From Microbacterium atlanticum (lineage in GTDB: Bacteria; Actinomycetota; Actinomycetes; Actinomycetales; Microbacteriaceae): DNA of 64,000 nucleotides. Of this stretch, positions 1 to 9,529 are shown piece by piece (position 1 is the stretch's first letter; each line of letters opens with the position of its first letter). Location: the NCBI RefSeq assembly GCF_015277815.1, contig NZ_CP063813.1, positions 1,488,001 through 1,552,000 of the forward strand. Reading direction: 5' to 3'. Under the pieces are notes generated by a model. The model saw only the letters and a program-made list of their open reading frames with translations. It was not told the origin of the DNA and made no database searches. The position numbers and the translations under genes were made by a program.

Positions 1-803
1 CGACGACGATCGGTGCCGTGCTCGGCCCGAACCTCACCGGACCGGGGGAGGCCGTCGGCGCGGCGATCGGCATGCCGGCGCTCACGGGCGCATACCTGTT
101 CACCCTCATCGCGCAGGGGCTCGCGATCCTCGTGTACCTCGTCGCGATGCGTCCCGACCCGCTGCTGCTCGCGCAGCGGGTGGTGGCATCCGCCCCCGCC
201 GGCAGCCGCCCCATCGCCCGCGCGGATCGGCCGGCGGCCGCGCGCTACGCGATCTTCGCCGTCGCCGCCGCGCACGGCACGATGGTGTCGGTCATGGCGA
301 TGACGCCGGTGCATCTCACCCACCTGGCCCACGGCGCGACCGAGGCTGCCACGCTCTCGATCATCGGCTTGACCATCAGCCTCCACATCGCCGGCATGTA
401 CGTGCTCTCGCCCGTCTTCGGCGTTCTCGCCGACCGCGTGGGGCGTGTGCCGACCATCCTCGTCGGTCAGGGTGTGCTCGCGGCAGCGCTGCTCACGGCG
501 TCCTTCGGTCAGAACTCCACCGTCGCGGTCACCGTCGCGCTCGTTCTGCTCGGTCTGGGGTGGAGCGCGTCGACGGTCGCGGGATCCGCACTGCTCACGG
601 AATCGTCTTCCGAGGAGCTGCGGACGCGCCGGCAGGGGCTGAGCGACTTCACGATGAGCGTCGTCGGCGGCGTCGGAGCCATCGTGGCCGGGGCCGTGCT
701 CGGGGGGATCGGCTACGGCGGGCTCGCACTGGTGGTGATGGCGCTGGTGGTCGCGTCCGTGGTGCTCGCGCCGCTCGGGTGGCGCGCCGCGGTGCGCGCA
801 TAG
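1..803 (+). CDS. MFS transporter, C-terminal part (5' end outside window)
   Basis: This is the last 266 codons of a major facilitator superfamily membrane transporter; the reading frame is open from base 3, so the true start lies upstream. About seven hydrophobic helices are visible. The loop LADRVGRVPTILVG, followed by a helix rich in Gly and Ala, matches the MFS loop motif between the first two helices of the second bundle. Drug or metabolite efflux by proton antiport is the usual role of such proteins. The substrate cannot be read from the sequence. The gene ends just before a strong dyad and converges on the nucleotidase gene. Confidence 0.85.
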   Translation, partial: TTIGAVLGPNLTGPGEAVGAAIGMPALTGAYLFTLIAQGLAILVYLVAMRPDPLLLAQRVVASAPAGSRPIARADRPAAARYAIFAVAAAHGTMVSVMAMTPVHLTHLAHGATEAATLSIIGLTISLHIAGMYVLSPVFGVLADRVGRVPTILVGQGVLAAALLTASFGQNSTVAVTVALVLLGLGWSASTVAGSALLTESSSEELRTRRQGLSDFTMSVVGGVGAIVAGAVLGGIGYGGLALVVMALVVASVVLAPLGWRAAVRA

Positions 804-840
804 CTTCGGGGCCGGACCCGACCCGGATCCGGCCCCGAAG
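804..840. terminator. Bidirectional terminator hairpin
   Basis: A perfect 13-bp inverted repeat (804-816 with 828-840) with an 11-nt loop begins immediately after the stop codon of the MFS gene, between two convergent genes. There is no long T tract, as is common in high-GC actinobacteria. Confidence 0.75.
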
Positions 841-854
841 CGGCTATCGGAGCG

Positions 855-3554
855 TTACGGCACCGGAACCGCCACCACCTCGGTGACCCGGTCGGTCGCC
901 GGTGCGCTCAGGCCCGGGTTCGCCTCCAGGAAGGCCACGAGGTTGGCCAGGTCCTCCGGGCCGCCGACGAGGTTCTCCCCTTGGGTGAACGCGGTGAACT
1001 GGTCGCCGCCTTCCGCGAGGAAGTTCAGCGTCGCGACGCGATACGTCGCCGCCGGATCGATCGGCACGCCGTCCAGAGCCAGCCCGCTGATCTGCTGCCC
1101 CTGCGGGGCGGCCTTGTCCCAGGCGTAGGTGAGGCCCTCGGAGGCACCCAGGTGCAGGAACGGCCGGCCGCGGGTCGGCACGTACTGCTGTTCCAGCACG
1201 TCCTTGATCTCCTGACCCGTCATGTCCAGGGTCACCAGGATGTTGCCGAACGGGGCGACGGCGAACGCCTCGGCGTACGTGACCTCCCCGGGCTGCTCCG
1301 CGTGCGACACTCCGTCGAACAGCAGGCTGGCACGGATGCCGCCCACATTCATGAACGCGATCTGAGCGCCGCCGTTCTCGGGCGCCTCGGTTCCCCACAG
1401 GATCGCGTCGGCGATGAGGTTGCCCATCGGCGTCTCGATCGAGCGGTCTCCGCTGGAGTCGCCCGTGATGTCCTCGACGACGCTGCCGACGACCCGGCCG
1501 CCGACCACCTCGCCCAGTGCGGACCACTTGGCGATCAGCGCCGTGAGCGCGGGGTCGGCCTCCTCGCGCAGCACCAGATGATTCTCGGAGCTGACGCGGT
1601 CGCGGACCACGTCACCGGTGGCCTGGCTCAGCACGAGGCTCGTCTGCGTCACGACGCGACCGTACTGATTGGCGCTGGTGACCCAGCGGCTGTCACCGTT
1701 CGGATCCGGGATGTTGCAGATGTAGGGCATGTGCGTGTGTCCGGTGACCACGAGGTCGATGGCCGGATCGAATCCCTCGGCGATCTGGACGATCGGTCCA
1801 GAGATGCCGTCGCAGCCGTTGTAGCTCCCCGGCTGCGAGCCGCCCTCGTGCAGCAGCACGACGATCGCCTCGACACCGGCGGCCTGCAGCTCGGCGGCTG
1901 CGGCGTTCGCGGTCTCGACCTCGTCGAGGAAGTCCACGGTCGCCACGCCTCCGGGTGCGACGAGCGTCGGGGTCTCCTCGAGGGTCATGCCGATGAAGCC
2001 GACCTGGATTCCGCCCAGCTCGCGCACCTCCGTGCCCGGCAGCAGCGTCTCGCCGTCCGACTGGTTGACGACGTTCGCCGCCAGCCAGTTGAAGTCGGCG
2101 CCGGCGTAGGGCTCCTCAGGGAAGAAGCATCCCTTCTCGGGGTGGCATCCGCCGTTCTGCATGCGCAGCAGCTCGGTCGTGCCCTCGTCGAACTCGTGGT
2201 TGCCGACGCTCGAGATGTCCAAGCCCATGAGGTTGAGGCTCTCGACCGAGGGCTCGTCCTGGAACAGACCCGACAGGAACGGCGAGCCGCCGATGAGGTC
2301 GCCGGCGGCCACGGTGACCGAACGGTCCTCGAACGACATCGTGCGCAGCCCGGCGAGGGTGGTCGACAGATACTCCGCGCCGCCGACGAGGTTCTGCTCC
2401 GGATCCTGGGCAGGCGTCAGTCGTGCGTCGCTGGTCGCCTCGAGGTGTCCGTGGTAGTCGTTGAACGACAGGACCTGGGCGACCGTCTCGTCGAACCAGC
2501 TCGGCTGGCTCATGTCGATCTCATTCTGGACGGCCGGGGCGACCGAGTTGGGGCCGCCCAGGATCGTCAGTCCCTGCGGCGAGAGCTGTTCGAGCGCCGC
2601 CAGCGTCGCGGGCGTGAGCGCATCCCCGGCGGTCAGCAGGAGGGGGACACCGAGGTAGCCCGCCAGCGCGCCGCCGGTCAGGGCGTCGGGGAACGCCTGT
2701 CCCGTCGCGAGCAGTGGTGCAGTGTCGCGCTCGTACGTGAGCGCGATCATCGCCGCCGTGTCGTAGCGATCAGCGCCGGCCAGCCGGGTCGTGGCGGGAA
2801 CGATCTGCTGGATGGCGTTGAACACCGCGTCGGACACGGCGCTGCTGCCGCCCAGCACGATGACCGCCTGGGGCTGGAGCGCGGTCAGCGCTTCCGCGGT
2901 CGCTGCGGGAAGGTCGCCGCTGCGCGTGAGCAGCACGGGCGCTTCGGCGCGGGCCGCGGCGGCGCCACCGGCCAGTGCGTCGGGGAAGTTCTCACCGGTC
3001 GCGACGAACACCAGCGGCAGGCCCACCGGGAAGTCGGCAGCGATGAGCGCCGACGTCTCATAGCGGTCGGCGCCTCCGACGCGCTCGACGGTGCCGTACT
3101 CGGCGAGCTCGGCGGCGACAGCTGCAGAGACCGCCGCCTCACCGCCGACGATGCGGATGGTCGTCGGGCTGAGGGTCGCCAGCGCTTCGGCGGTCGCGTC
3201 GGGCAGCGAGTCGGGCAGGGTCAGCAGCGTCGGCGCCCCGCTGCCGGTGAATGCGCTGGTGGAGATGGCGGGAGGCGCGAGGCGCGCCGACAGAGCGTCG
3301 GGGAATGTCGTGCCGGATGCCACGTACACGATGTCGGGCGCGTCGAACTCCATCGCGATCAGAGCCGCTGTCTCGAACCTGTCGGCGCCGGCGATGCGGG
3401 TGGAGCTCTCGCCCTCCACGATCTCCAGCGGCCGGACGACGGGACCCGCCGCGGTGGCCGGCTGTAGGGCCACGACGGCGAGCGGTAGTGCGAGTGCCAG
3501 GGCTGCCAGCACTCCGGTACTGCGTCGTTGCAGCACCGTTCGGGGTGACGTCAC
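855..3554 (-). CDS. Secreted cell-wall-binding 5'-nucleotidase / metallophosphatase
   Basis: This 899-aa exported enzyme starts with a signal peptide (hydrophobic residues about 13-35, cleavage near ATAA). Three cell-wall-binding repeats of the PF04122 type follow (about residues 50-345), each carrying RxxGADRY/FxTA and FPDAL. Next is a calcineurin-like metallophosphatase domain with FNDYHGHL, GNHEFDEG and VTGHTHMPY as metal-binding motifs. The 5'-nucleotidase C-terminal substrate domain carries NVGGIRASL. It probably dephosphorylates extracellular nucleotides to scavenge phosphate or nucleosides while attached to the wall. The GTG start is supported by AAGGAG 6 bases upstream. The true substrate (nucleotide, UDP-sugar or cyclic nucleotide) is not decided by these motifs. 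Confidence 0.9.
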   Translation of the reverse strand: MTSPRTVLQRRSTGVLAALALALPLAVVALQPATAAGPVVRPLEIVEGESSTRIAGADRFETAALIAMEFDAPDIVYVASGTTFPDALSARLAPPAISTSAFTGSGAPTLLTLPDSLPDATAEALATLSPTTIRIVGGEAAVSAAVAAELAEYGTVERVGGADRYETSALIAADFPVGLPLVFVATGENFPDALAGGAAAARAEAPVLLTRSGDLPAATAEALTALQPQAVIVLGGSSAVSDAVFNAIQQIVPATTRLAGADRYDTAAMIALTYERDTAPLLATGQAFPDALTGGALAGYLGVPLLLTAGDALTPATLAALEQLSPQGLTILGGPNSVAPAVQNEIDMSQPSWFDETVAQVLSFNDYHGHLEATSDARLTPAQDPEQNLVGGAEYLSTTLAGLRTMSFEDRSVTVAAGDLIGGSPFLSGLFQDEPSVESLNLMGLDISSVGNHEFDEGTTELLRMQNGGCHPEKGCFFPEEPYAGADFNWLAANVVNQSDGETLLPGTEVRELGGIQVGFIGMTLEETPTLVAPGGVATVDFLDEVETANAAAAELQAAGVEAIVVLLHEGGSQPGSYNGCDGISGPIVQIAEGFDPAIDLVVTGHTHMPYICNIPDPNGDSRWVTSANQYGRVVTQTSLVLSQATGDVVRDRVSSENHLVLREEADPALTALIAKWSALGEVVGGRVVGSVVEDITGDSSGDRSIETPMGNLIADAILWGTEAPENGGAQIAFMNVGGIRASLLFDGVSHAEQPGEVTYAEAFAVAPFGNILVTLDMTGQEIKDVLEQQYVPTRGRPFLHLGASEGLTYAWDKAAPQGQQISGLALDGVPIDPAATYRVATLNFLAEGGDQFTAFTQGENLVGGPEDLANLVAFLEANPGLSAPATDRVTEVVAVPVP

Positions 3555-3696
3555 GATGTCTCCTTCGTCTTTCCTTATGGGATGACGCCGGTTGCCTGGG
3601 GGCGGTCGGCTGATCGCGAGGCTAGTGCCAAAGCGTCCAAAGCGACACCCGGTGCGGCGGGTCGGCGCTGCCGGCGCCCGGCTCCGGAAGCGATTG

Positions 3697-4764
3697 TCAG
3701 CGTCCTAGCGCGGCGAGCGCCAGCGCGAGATCGTCGGCGTCGTTGAAGACGTGGAAGGCCACGCGCGCGCGCCCGTTGCGCCCGGACGCCGTCACCCCCG
3801 CCGACGTCAGCAGAGCGAGAGCCTCGCCCCGCGGGTCGTCCCATGTGACGATCGCCGAAGGGTGCGGCGGCGCCGCGATGCCCAGGCTCGCCCGGAACTC
3901 GGCGGCCAGCCCGGTCGCGTGAGCGTGAAGCTCTGCGGGGTCCAGCGAGGCGAAGAGCTCGAGTGCGGGCGTCGCACCGACGAACGCCTGCCAGGCGGGG
4001 GAGACGTCGTACCGGCGCGCGTCCGGAGCGAGCTCGATCTCGGCGCCGTAGCAGGACGACCAGGGGTCGTCGCCCGCATACCAGCCGGCGTGGACAGGCG
4101 ACGTCCGATCGCGCAGCCGGTCCGAGACGGCGAGGAAGGACACGCCGCGGGGAGCGCACAGCCACTTGTACGCGTGGCAGATGACGGCGTCGAATGCGGA
4201 TGCCGTCACCGGAAGCCACCCCACCGCCTGGGTGGCATCGCACAGGGTGAGCGCGTCGTGCGCTTCGGCGGCCGCCGCGACGGCCGTGGCATCTGCGACC
4301 TCGCCCGTCCCGGACTGCACCAGCGCGAACGAGACCAGCTTCGTCGTCGGGCGCACGTGGGCGGCGAGATCGGCCAGCGGCGCGGTCCGGACGTGGATCC
4401 CGCGCCCGGCGTGCACGAACGGAAGCACGATCGACGAGAACTCGCCGGCGGGAACGAGCACTTCTGCGCCGTCGGGAAGTGCGGCGGCCACGAGGGACGC
4501 CGCAACGGATGCCTGCGAGCCGATCGCCACGTGCTCGGCGCCGACGCCGATCAGCAGCGCGAACAGCTCCCGCGATCGCTCGACGGTGGCGCAGTACGCC
4601 GCGATGTCCGGGCGGCCGTCGGCCCATGCGGCCAGGTCGGCGAGGATCGCCGCCCGGGCGGCACGGGGAGGGAGCCCCACGGTGCACGCGGCGAGGTAGC
4701 CTCGGCCGCCGTCGAACTCTCGACGCGCGGCGCTGAGGGCGGTAGGGGCGGCGACGGGTGGCAT
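3697..4764 (-). CDS. Class V aminotransferase-fold PLP enzyme (kynureninase/cysteine-desulfurase-like)
   Basis: The 355-aa product has the fold-type I PLP signature of class V aminotransferases. An Asp-rich strand (LCDATQAVGW) contacts the cofactor ring, and CHAYKWLCAPRG contains the Schiff-base lysine. A Trp/Tyr-rich segment after it (HAGWYAGDDPW) resembles kynureninase-like members. Substrate and reaction cannot be assigned. The gene is divergent from a LysR regulator with a shared 81-bp intergenic dyad, so its expression is probably controlled by that regulator. The ATG start has no clear ribosome binding site. Confidence 0.8.
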   Translation of the reverse strand: MPPVAAPTALSAARREFDGGRGYLAACTVGLPPRAARAAILADLAAWADGRPDIAAYCATVERSRELFALLIGVGAEHVAIGSQASVAASLVAAALPDGAEVLVPAGEFSSIVLPFVHAGRGIHVRTAPLADLAAHVRPTTKLVSFALVQSGTGEVADATAVAAAAEAHDALTLCDATQAVGWLPVTASAFDAVICHAYKWLCAPRGVSFLAVSDRLRDRTSPVHAGWYAGDDPWSSCYGAEIELAPDARRYDVSPAWQAFVGATPALELFASLDPAELHAHATGLAAEFRASLGIAAPPHPSAIVTWDDPRGEALALLTSAGVTASGRNGRARVAFHVFNDADDLALALAALGR

Positions 4765-4820
4765 GGCACCAGCGTGCGCCGCGAAACGCCGCGGGTCTAG
4801 AGCCGGTGTTCCATGGCATG

Positions 4821-4839
4821 CATAACGGTGGCTTATGAT
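4821..4839. promoter_or_regulatory. LysR-type operator overlapping a leaderless promoter
   Basis: CATAA (4821-4825) and TTATG (4833-4837) form a dyad with a 7-bp spacer, the size and AT-rich form expected of a LysR-type box (T-N11-A family). Its right arm overlaps a -10 hexamer TATGAT (4834-4839). That hexamer is followed after 6 nt by the GTG start of the regulator, so binding would autoregulate the regulator and act about 60 bp upstream of the aminotransferase. Confidence 0.6.
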
Positions 4840-4845
4840 TCACCC

Positions 4846-5850
4846 GTGAGCGACACGGTGGGCGGCGAACCCGCGTTCGACGCGAGGGAACTGCGGGTGG
4901 TGCGGGCGATCGCCGACGCCGGATCGATCACGGGCGCCGCCACGGCGCTCGGCTACAGTCAGCCCGCCGTCAGCCAGCAGGTCAGGCGTCTCGAGCAGCG
5001 GCTGGGCGTGGCGATCGTCGAGCGGGTCGGACGCAGCGTCCGCCTCACCGACGCCGGGCGGGTCCTCGCCCGACACGCGACCGCGGTCGCCACGGCGCTG
5101 GATGCTGCCGCCGGCGAGCTGGCGGAGCTGCGAGGGCTGCGCGCCGCGCGGGTGCGGCTGATGGGGTTCCCCTCGGCGTCGCCCACGATCGTGCCGCGGC
5201 TGCTCGCCACGCTGGCGAGGCGGCATCCGGGCATCTCGCTCACCTATGTCGAGGCGGAGCCGCCCGAGGCGGTGGAGGCGGTCCGCGATGACCGGACCGA
5301 CATCGCTCTCACCTTCAGCTATCCGGGTGACCGCGACGATCCGCACGGGTCGAGCGCTCGGGGGCTCGCGGTGCATGCGGTCGGCACCGATCAGCTGCTG
5401 GGCGTGCTGCCGGCGGGCCATCCGGCAGCGAGCGCGTCGGAACTGGATGTGGGTGCGCTCGCCGATGCCGACTGGATCGCGGGGTGCCCGCGCTGCCGGG
5501 GTCACCTGCTGGAGCTGTGCGGTCGAGCCGGCTTCACGCCGCGTATCGCGTTCGAGACCGACAACGTCGTCGCGGTCGAGGGTCTCGTGGCGCAGGGGAT
5601 CGGGGTGGCCACGTTGCCGCGCCTCGCGGTGGAGTCGTTCCCGCGCCTTCCCGGCGTCGCGATCGTGCCGCTGCCGGCCGGCGAGCGGCGCACGATCCAC
5701 ACGGTGACGGCGAGGGGTGCGGAACGGGTGCCGGCCGTCCGGGTGACGCTGGCCGCATTGGGTCGTCTGGTCGCCGGGGCGCAGGGCGCTCGAGCAGGCG
5801 ACCTCCGCGGAGCGGGGCGGACGCCCGAGGCCGCGACCGACGGCAACTAA
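4846..5850 (+). CDS. LysR-family transcriptional regulator
   Basis: The 334-aa product has an N-terminal winged helix ([20 protein letters not shown] is the helix-turn-helix) followed by a periplasmic-binding-like effector domain (about residues 85-300). The effector domain contains a pair of close cysteines in CPRCRGH, unusual enough to suggest thiol or metal sensing, though this is only a guess. I chose GTG 4846 over an upstream ATG at 4813 because a TATGAT -10 element ends 6 nt before it, and because the fold starts shortly after. It is divergent from the class V aminotransferase, its likely target. Confidence 0.85.
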   Translation: MSDTVGGEPAFDARELRVVRAIADAGSITGAATALGYSQPAVSQQVRRLEQRLGVAIVERVGRSVRLTDAGRVLARHATAVATALDAAAGELAELRGLRAARVRLMGFPSASPTIVPRLLATLARRHPGISLTYVEAEPPEAVEAVRDDRTDIALTFSYPGDRDDPHGSSARGLAVHAVGTDQLLGVLPAGHPAASASELDVGALADADWIAGCPRCRGHLLELCGRAGFTPRIAFETDNVVAVEGLVAQGIGVATLPRLAVESFPRLPGVAIVPLPAGERRTIHTVTARGAERVPAVRVTLAALGRLVAGAQGARAGDLRGAGRTPEAATDGN

Positions 5851-5853
5851 ACT
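5848..5853 (+). promoter_or_regulatory. -10 element of gltX (leaderless-type)
   Basis: TAAACT ends 8 nt before the gltX ATG and overlaps the stop codon of the LysR gene. No ribosome binding site lies between, which fits a leaderless or nearly leaderless mRNA. Confidence 0.5.
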
Positions 5854-5861
5854 CGGTCACG

Positions 5862-7391
5862 ATGTCTTCTTCGCCTGACCCCCGCACCACCACCGCCACG
5901 GGAGCCGACGTGCGCGTCCGGTTCTGCCCGTCGCCCACCGGCCTCCCGCACGTCGGGCTCATCCGCACGGTGCTGTTCAACTGGGCCTACGCACGTCATC
6001 ACGGCGGCAGGCTCGTGTTCCGGATCGAAGACACCGATGCCGCGCGCGACAGCGAGGAGAGCTACCAGCAGCTGCTGGAGGCGCTGCGCTGGCTCCAGAT
6101 CGACTGGGACGAAGGCGTCGAGGTCGGGGGTCCGCACGCACCCTACCGCCAGTCGCAGCGTCATCACATCTACCGCGAGGTGCTCGACAAGCTCATCGCC
6201 GCGGGCGCGGTGTACGAGAGCTACTCGACGCCCGCAGAGATCGATGCGCGCAACGAGGCCGGCGGCCGTGCCAAGCAGCTCGGGTACGACAACTTCGACC
6301 GGGACCTCACCGAGGAGCAGAAGGCCGCGTACCGGGCCGAGGGTCGGGAGCCCGCGTGGCGCCTGCGCGTGCCGGATGAGGACCTCACGTACGTCGACCT
6401 CATCCGCGGCGAGGTGACGTTCCCCGCCGGCTCGTTCCCCGACTTCGTTCTCGTGCGCGCGGGCGGCGTGCCGCTGTACCCGTTCGTGAACCCCGTGGAC
6501 GACGCGCTGATGGGCATCACGCACGTCATCCGCGGCGAGGACCTCATGCCCTCGACGGCGCGCCAGCTCGCGCTGTACAGCGCGCTGGTGGACGCGGGCA
6601 TCACGACGTTCATCCCGCGCTTCGCGCACATGCCGCTCGTCCTCGGCGAGGAGGGGAACAAGAAGCTCTCGAAGCGCGATCCGAAGGCCGACCTGTTCCT
6701 GCAGCGCGAGAAGGGCTTCATCCACGAGGGCCTGCTGAACTACCTGGCACTGCTCGGCTGGTCCATCAGCCACGATCGCGACGTGTTCTCGCTCGAGGAG
6801 CTCGTCGCGGCCTTCGACATCGCTGACGTGAATCCGAACCCGGCGCGCTTCGACCAGAAGAAGGCCGAATCGATCAACGGCGACCACATCCGGATGCTGC
6901 AGCCCGACGACTTCGCTGAGCGTCTGGTGCCGTATCTCGCCGCCGCAGGTGTCGTCGAGGAGGACCCGACGCCCGCACAGCGGGCGACGCTGGTCGCCGC
7001 TGCCCCGCTCGTCCAGGAGCGGATGCAGCTGCTCGGCGATGCGCCGGGCCTGCTGGGCTTCTTGTTCACCGACCGGGTGACGTACCAGGACGACGCCCTG
7101 GCGTCCCTCCCGGCGAACGCGGGCGAGGTGCTCCGGGCCTCGGCGACGGCCCTCGAGAGCGTGCCGGACACCGACTTCACCGCGACCGCCGTGCAGAACG
7201 CCCTTGCCGGCACCCTCGTGTCGCCGGTCGAGGAGGGCGGGCTCGGGCTGAAGCCTCGCGTGGCCTACGGGCCGCTGCGCGTGGCGCTGAGCGGACGCCG
7301 CGTATCGCCGCCGCTCTTCGAGTCGATGGAGCTCCTGGGCAAGGCGGAGTCGCTCCGTCGTCTGACGGCCCTCGCCGACGCGCGCGGCTGA
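5862..7391 (+). CDS. gltX: Glutamate--tRNA ligase (GluRS)
   Basis: This class I aminoacyl-tRNA synthetase of 509 aa attaches glutamate to tRNA-Glu. The HIGH-type motif is PTGLPHVGL near residue 29, the IEDTD segment follows, and the KMSKS-type loop is KKLSKRDP near residue 270. The helical anticodon-binding domain occupies the C-terminal third. The ATG at 5862 is preferred because the frame upstream of it runs inside the LysR gene and has no domain content. A tRNA-Gln(CUG) gene follows. If the organism lacks GlnRS, as many actinobacteria do, GluRS would also misacylate this tRNA for GatCAB amidation; that is family knowledge, not visible here. Confidence 0.95.
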   Translation: MSSSPDPRTTTATGADVRVRFCPSPTGLPHVGLIRTVLFNWAYARHHGGRLVFRIEDTDAARDSEESYQQLLEALRWLQIDWDEGVEVGGPHAPYRQSQRHHIYREVLDKLIAAGAVYESYSTPAEIDARNEAGGRAKQLGYDNFDRDLTEEQKAAYRAEGREPAWRLRVPDEDLTYVDLIRGEVTFPAGSFPDFVLVRAGGVPLYPFVNPVDDALMGITHVIRGEDLMPSTARQLALYSALVDAGITTFIPRFAHMPLVLGEEGNKKLSKRDPKADLFLQREKGFIHEGLLNYLALLGWSISHDRDVFSLEELVAAFDIADVNPNPARFDQKKAESINGDHIRMLQPDDFAERLVPYLAAAGVVEEDPTPAQRATLVAAAPLVQERMQLLGDAPGLLGFLFTDRVTYQDDALASLPANAGEVLRASATALESVPDTDFTATAVQNALAGTLVSPVEEGGLGLKPRVAYGPLRVALSGRRVSPPLFESMELLGKAESLRRLTALADARG

Positions 7392-7400
7392 CGGCCCGGT

Positions 7401-7429
7401 TTGGAGCAGGTCCCCCGGTCGCGTAGACT
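7401..7429 (+). promoter_or_regulatory. tRNA-Gln promoter
   Basis: TTGGAG (7401-7406), a 17-bp spacer and TAGACT (7424-7429) form a sigma-70-type promoter ending about 30 bp before the mature tRNA. Confidence 0.65.
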
Positions 7430-7460
7430 CTATCTTCGGCACGGCTTCGGCTGACAGCCT

Positions 7461-7532
7461 TGGGGTATGGTGTAATTGGCAACACGGCTGATTCTGGTTC
7501 AGTTGTTCTTGGTTCGAGTCCAGGTACCCCAG
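7461..7532 (+). tRNA. tRNA-Gln (CUG anticodon)
   Basis: The cloverleaf folds completely. The acceptor pairs TGGGGTA with TACCCCA, the D stem is GTGT/ACAC, the anticodon stem is GCTGA/TCAGT around loop TTCTGGT (anticodon CTG), and the T arm contains TTCGAGT. The discriminator is G at 7532, and CCA is encoded at 7533-7535. Confidence 0.95.
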
Positions 7533-7542
7533 CCACCGATAC

Positions 7543-7566
7543 AACCCCCGCTCGGCGGGGGTTTTT
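7543..7566 (+). terminator. Intrinsic terminator of tRNA-Gln
   Basis: A 9-bp stem (AACCCCCGC with GCGGGGGTT) closes a 3-nt loop and runs into a short T tract, 8 bases after the encoded CCA. Confidence 0.85.
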
Positions 7567-7681
7567 CGCGTTCGCGACCCGCTTCTGAGCGCACTGATTC
7601 CACACCGGTCGACGTGACGCAACCCCCTGGGGCGTGGCGGCGGCGCGCGTAGCCTTCGTGAGAGGTTCGAGGGGACGACGC

Positions 7682-9499
7682 GTGACTACTCCTTCCGCCC
7701 TCGTCGCGGATCGCTACCGGCTGGTGAAGATGCTGGGCGCGGGCGGCATGGGCATCGTGTGGCAGGCCTGGGACACCCGGCTGCGGCGGCCGGTCGCACT
7801 GAAGATGCTGCGGACGCAGCCCGAGCTGACGGACGAAGAGCGTCAGGTCGCCACCGACCGCGCCATGCGCGAGGCGCAGATCACCGCCGGCCTTCATCAC
7901 CCCCACGCGGTCACCGTCTTTGACGTCGTCGAGCACGAGGACCAGCCGTGCATCGTCATGCAGCTGCTCGAGTCGACGCCGCTGTCGGAGCTCCTCCGCG
8001 AGCACGGCACCTTCTCGCCCGCACAGACAGCCCGTATCGGCGCGCAGGTCGCGTCGGCGTTGGCGGCTGCGCACGAGCTGAAGATCGTCCACCGCGACGT
8101 CAAGCCCGGCAACATCCTCATCACCGCCGACGGCTCGGCGAGGATCAGCGACTTCGGCATCTCGCACGCCCTCGGGGATGCGACGGTCACGGCGACCGGG
8201 GTCATCCACGGGACACCCGCCTTCCTCGCGCCGGAGGTCGCGCGCGGACTTCCCACCAGCTTCGCGTCGGATGTGTTCTCGCTCGGGTCGACCCTGTACA
8301 CGATGGTGGAGGGGGAGCCGCCGTTCGGCAGCGACCGGAACTCCATCGCGCTCCTGCACCGCGTGGCCAAGGGGGGATACCCGGCGCCGAAGCACGCGGC
8401 CGATCTCGCACCGCTGCTGCGCAGGATGCTCGCCCCACAGCCCAAGCGCCGGCCGACCATGGCGGCGGTGGCCGGCGCGCTCGCCGCCTTCCCGCAGGAG
8501 CCGGCCGTCGACGGCGACGTCGCGCGTGGCCTCATCGCGCTGGGGTTCGACGCCACCACCGTCGGGACACCGACTGCCGACGTGGTGGGCGACCGACCCG
8601 ACGACCCGCCTGACGGCCCGGCGACGGATGCCGCGCCTGCGGTCTCGCCCGCGGTCGGACCCGAGCCGCTTCCGCCCACCCCGCCGACGATCCCCGCCTG
8701 GCTCCTGGGCGATGAGGAGACCGCAGGACCCGGCGCAGCCCCCGCCGTGCAGTCGACGGCACGGCTGCCGACCCGGCCGACCGTGCCCGTCGACCGACCG
8801 ACCCGGTACGAGGCTCCGACCGCCGAGACCGAGCCTCTCCGCCCCGCCGCCTCGACAACGACGGCTGCAGCCACGCCGCAGGCGGCGGGTCCCGGCGAGG
8901 CGACCGACGCGCGAGTGCCGCAGCAGACCCGTCGTGGTCGCACCGCGATCCTCGTCGGCCTCCTGATCCTCGTCGCGGCGCTCGGCCTCGGCGCCGCGTT
9001 CCTCCTGATCCCGGCGGCGGACGACGGGCAGGTGGCGGGCCCGGCGGCATCGCGCACCGCGGAGGCGACGCCGTCGGAGAGTCGCACGCCGACGGCGACC
9101 CCGGAGCCGGAGGCCCCGGAGCCGGAGCCCCCGGAGCCCACGGCGGAGGAGGCGCCTGCACCGGCCCCGGTGGCTCCCGAGCAGCGGGTGGTCGACACCA
9201 TCGCGGGGTACTACGCGATGATGCCGGCGGATCGGGACAGCGCCTGGCCGCTGATGACCGCGGACTACCAGGAGAACCATGCCGGCGGCCGCGGTGGGTA
9301 CGAAGCGTTCTGGTCCGGCGTCTCGGACGTGACAGTGGCCGACGTCATCGCCACCGGTCCCGACACCGGCCAGGCGACGCTGACGTACTACTTCGCGGAC
9401 GGCCGCGTGGTGGATGAGGTGACCGCGTACCGCTTCGTCGACGACGGGGGCGTCCTGAAGATCGCGGCGACCGAGGTGCTCAGCAGCGGCGAGCGCTGA
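7682..9499 (+). CDS. Transmembrane Ser/Thr protein kinase (PknB-like catalytic domain)
   Basis: The 605-aa protein has an N-terminal Hanks-type kinase domain (about residues 10-275): glycine loop GAGGMG, lysine in VALKML, catalytic loop HRDVKPGN, DFG in SDFGIS, and an APE-like ALAPEVA stretch. A long Pro/Thr/Ala-rich juxtamembrane region follows. One transmembrane helix sits near residues 425-447, then a Pro/Glu-rich stalk, then about 105 residues outside the membrane. That last part looks like a small NTF2-like alpha+beta domain, not the PASTA repeats of PknB. I chose GTG 7682 because GAGGGG lies upstream and the kinase fold starts a few residues later. Confidence 0.9.
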   Translation: MTTPSALVADRYRLVKMLGAGGMGIVWQAWDTRLRRPVALKMLRTQPELTDEERQVATDRAMREAQITAGLHHPHAVTVFDVVEHEDQPCIVMQLLESTPLSELLREHGTFSPAQTARIGAQVASALAAAHELKIVHRDVKPGNILITADGSARISDFGISHALGDATVTATGVIHGTPAFLAPEVARGLPTSFASDVFSLGSTLYTMVEGEPPFGSDRNSIALLHRVAKGGYPAPKHAADLAPLLRRMLAPQPKRRPTMAAVAGALAAFPQEPAVDGDVARGLIALGFDATTVGTPTADVVGDRPDDPPDGPATDAAPAVSPAVGPEPLPPTPPTIPAWLLGDEETAGPGAAPAVQSTARLPTRPTVPVDRPTRYEAPTAETEPLRPAASTTTAAATPQAAGPGEATDARVPQQTRRGRTAILVGLLILVAALGLGAAFLLIPAADDGQVAGPAASRTAEATPSESRTPTATPEPEAPEPEPPEPTAEEAPAPAPVAPEQRVVDTIAGYYAMMPADRDSAWPLMTADYQENHAGGRGGYEAFWSGVSDVTVADVIATGPDTGQATLTYYFADGRVVDEVTAYRFVDDGGVLKIAATEVLSSGER

Positions 9500-9529
9500 C
9501 GCGGGCCGGCGCACCGCAGCAGGTCGGGA

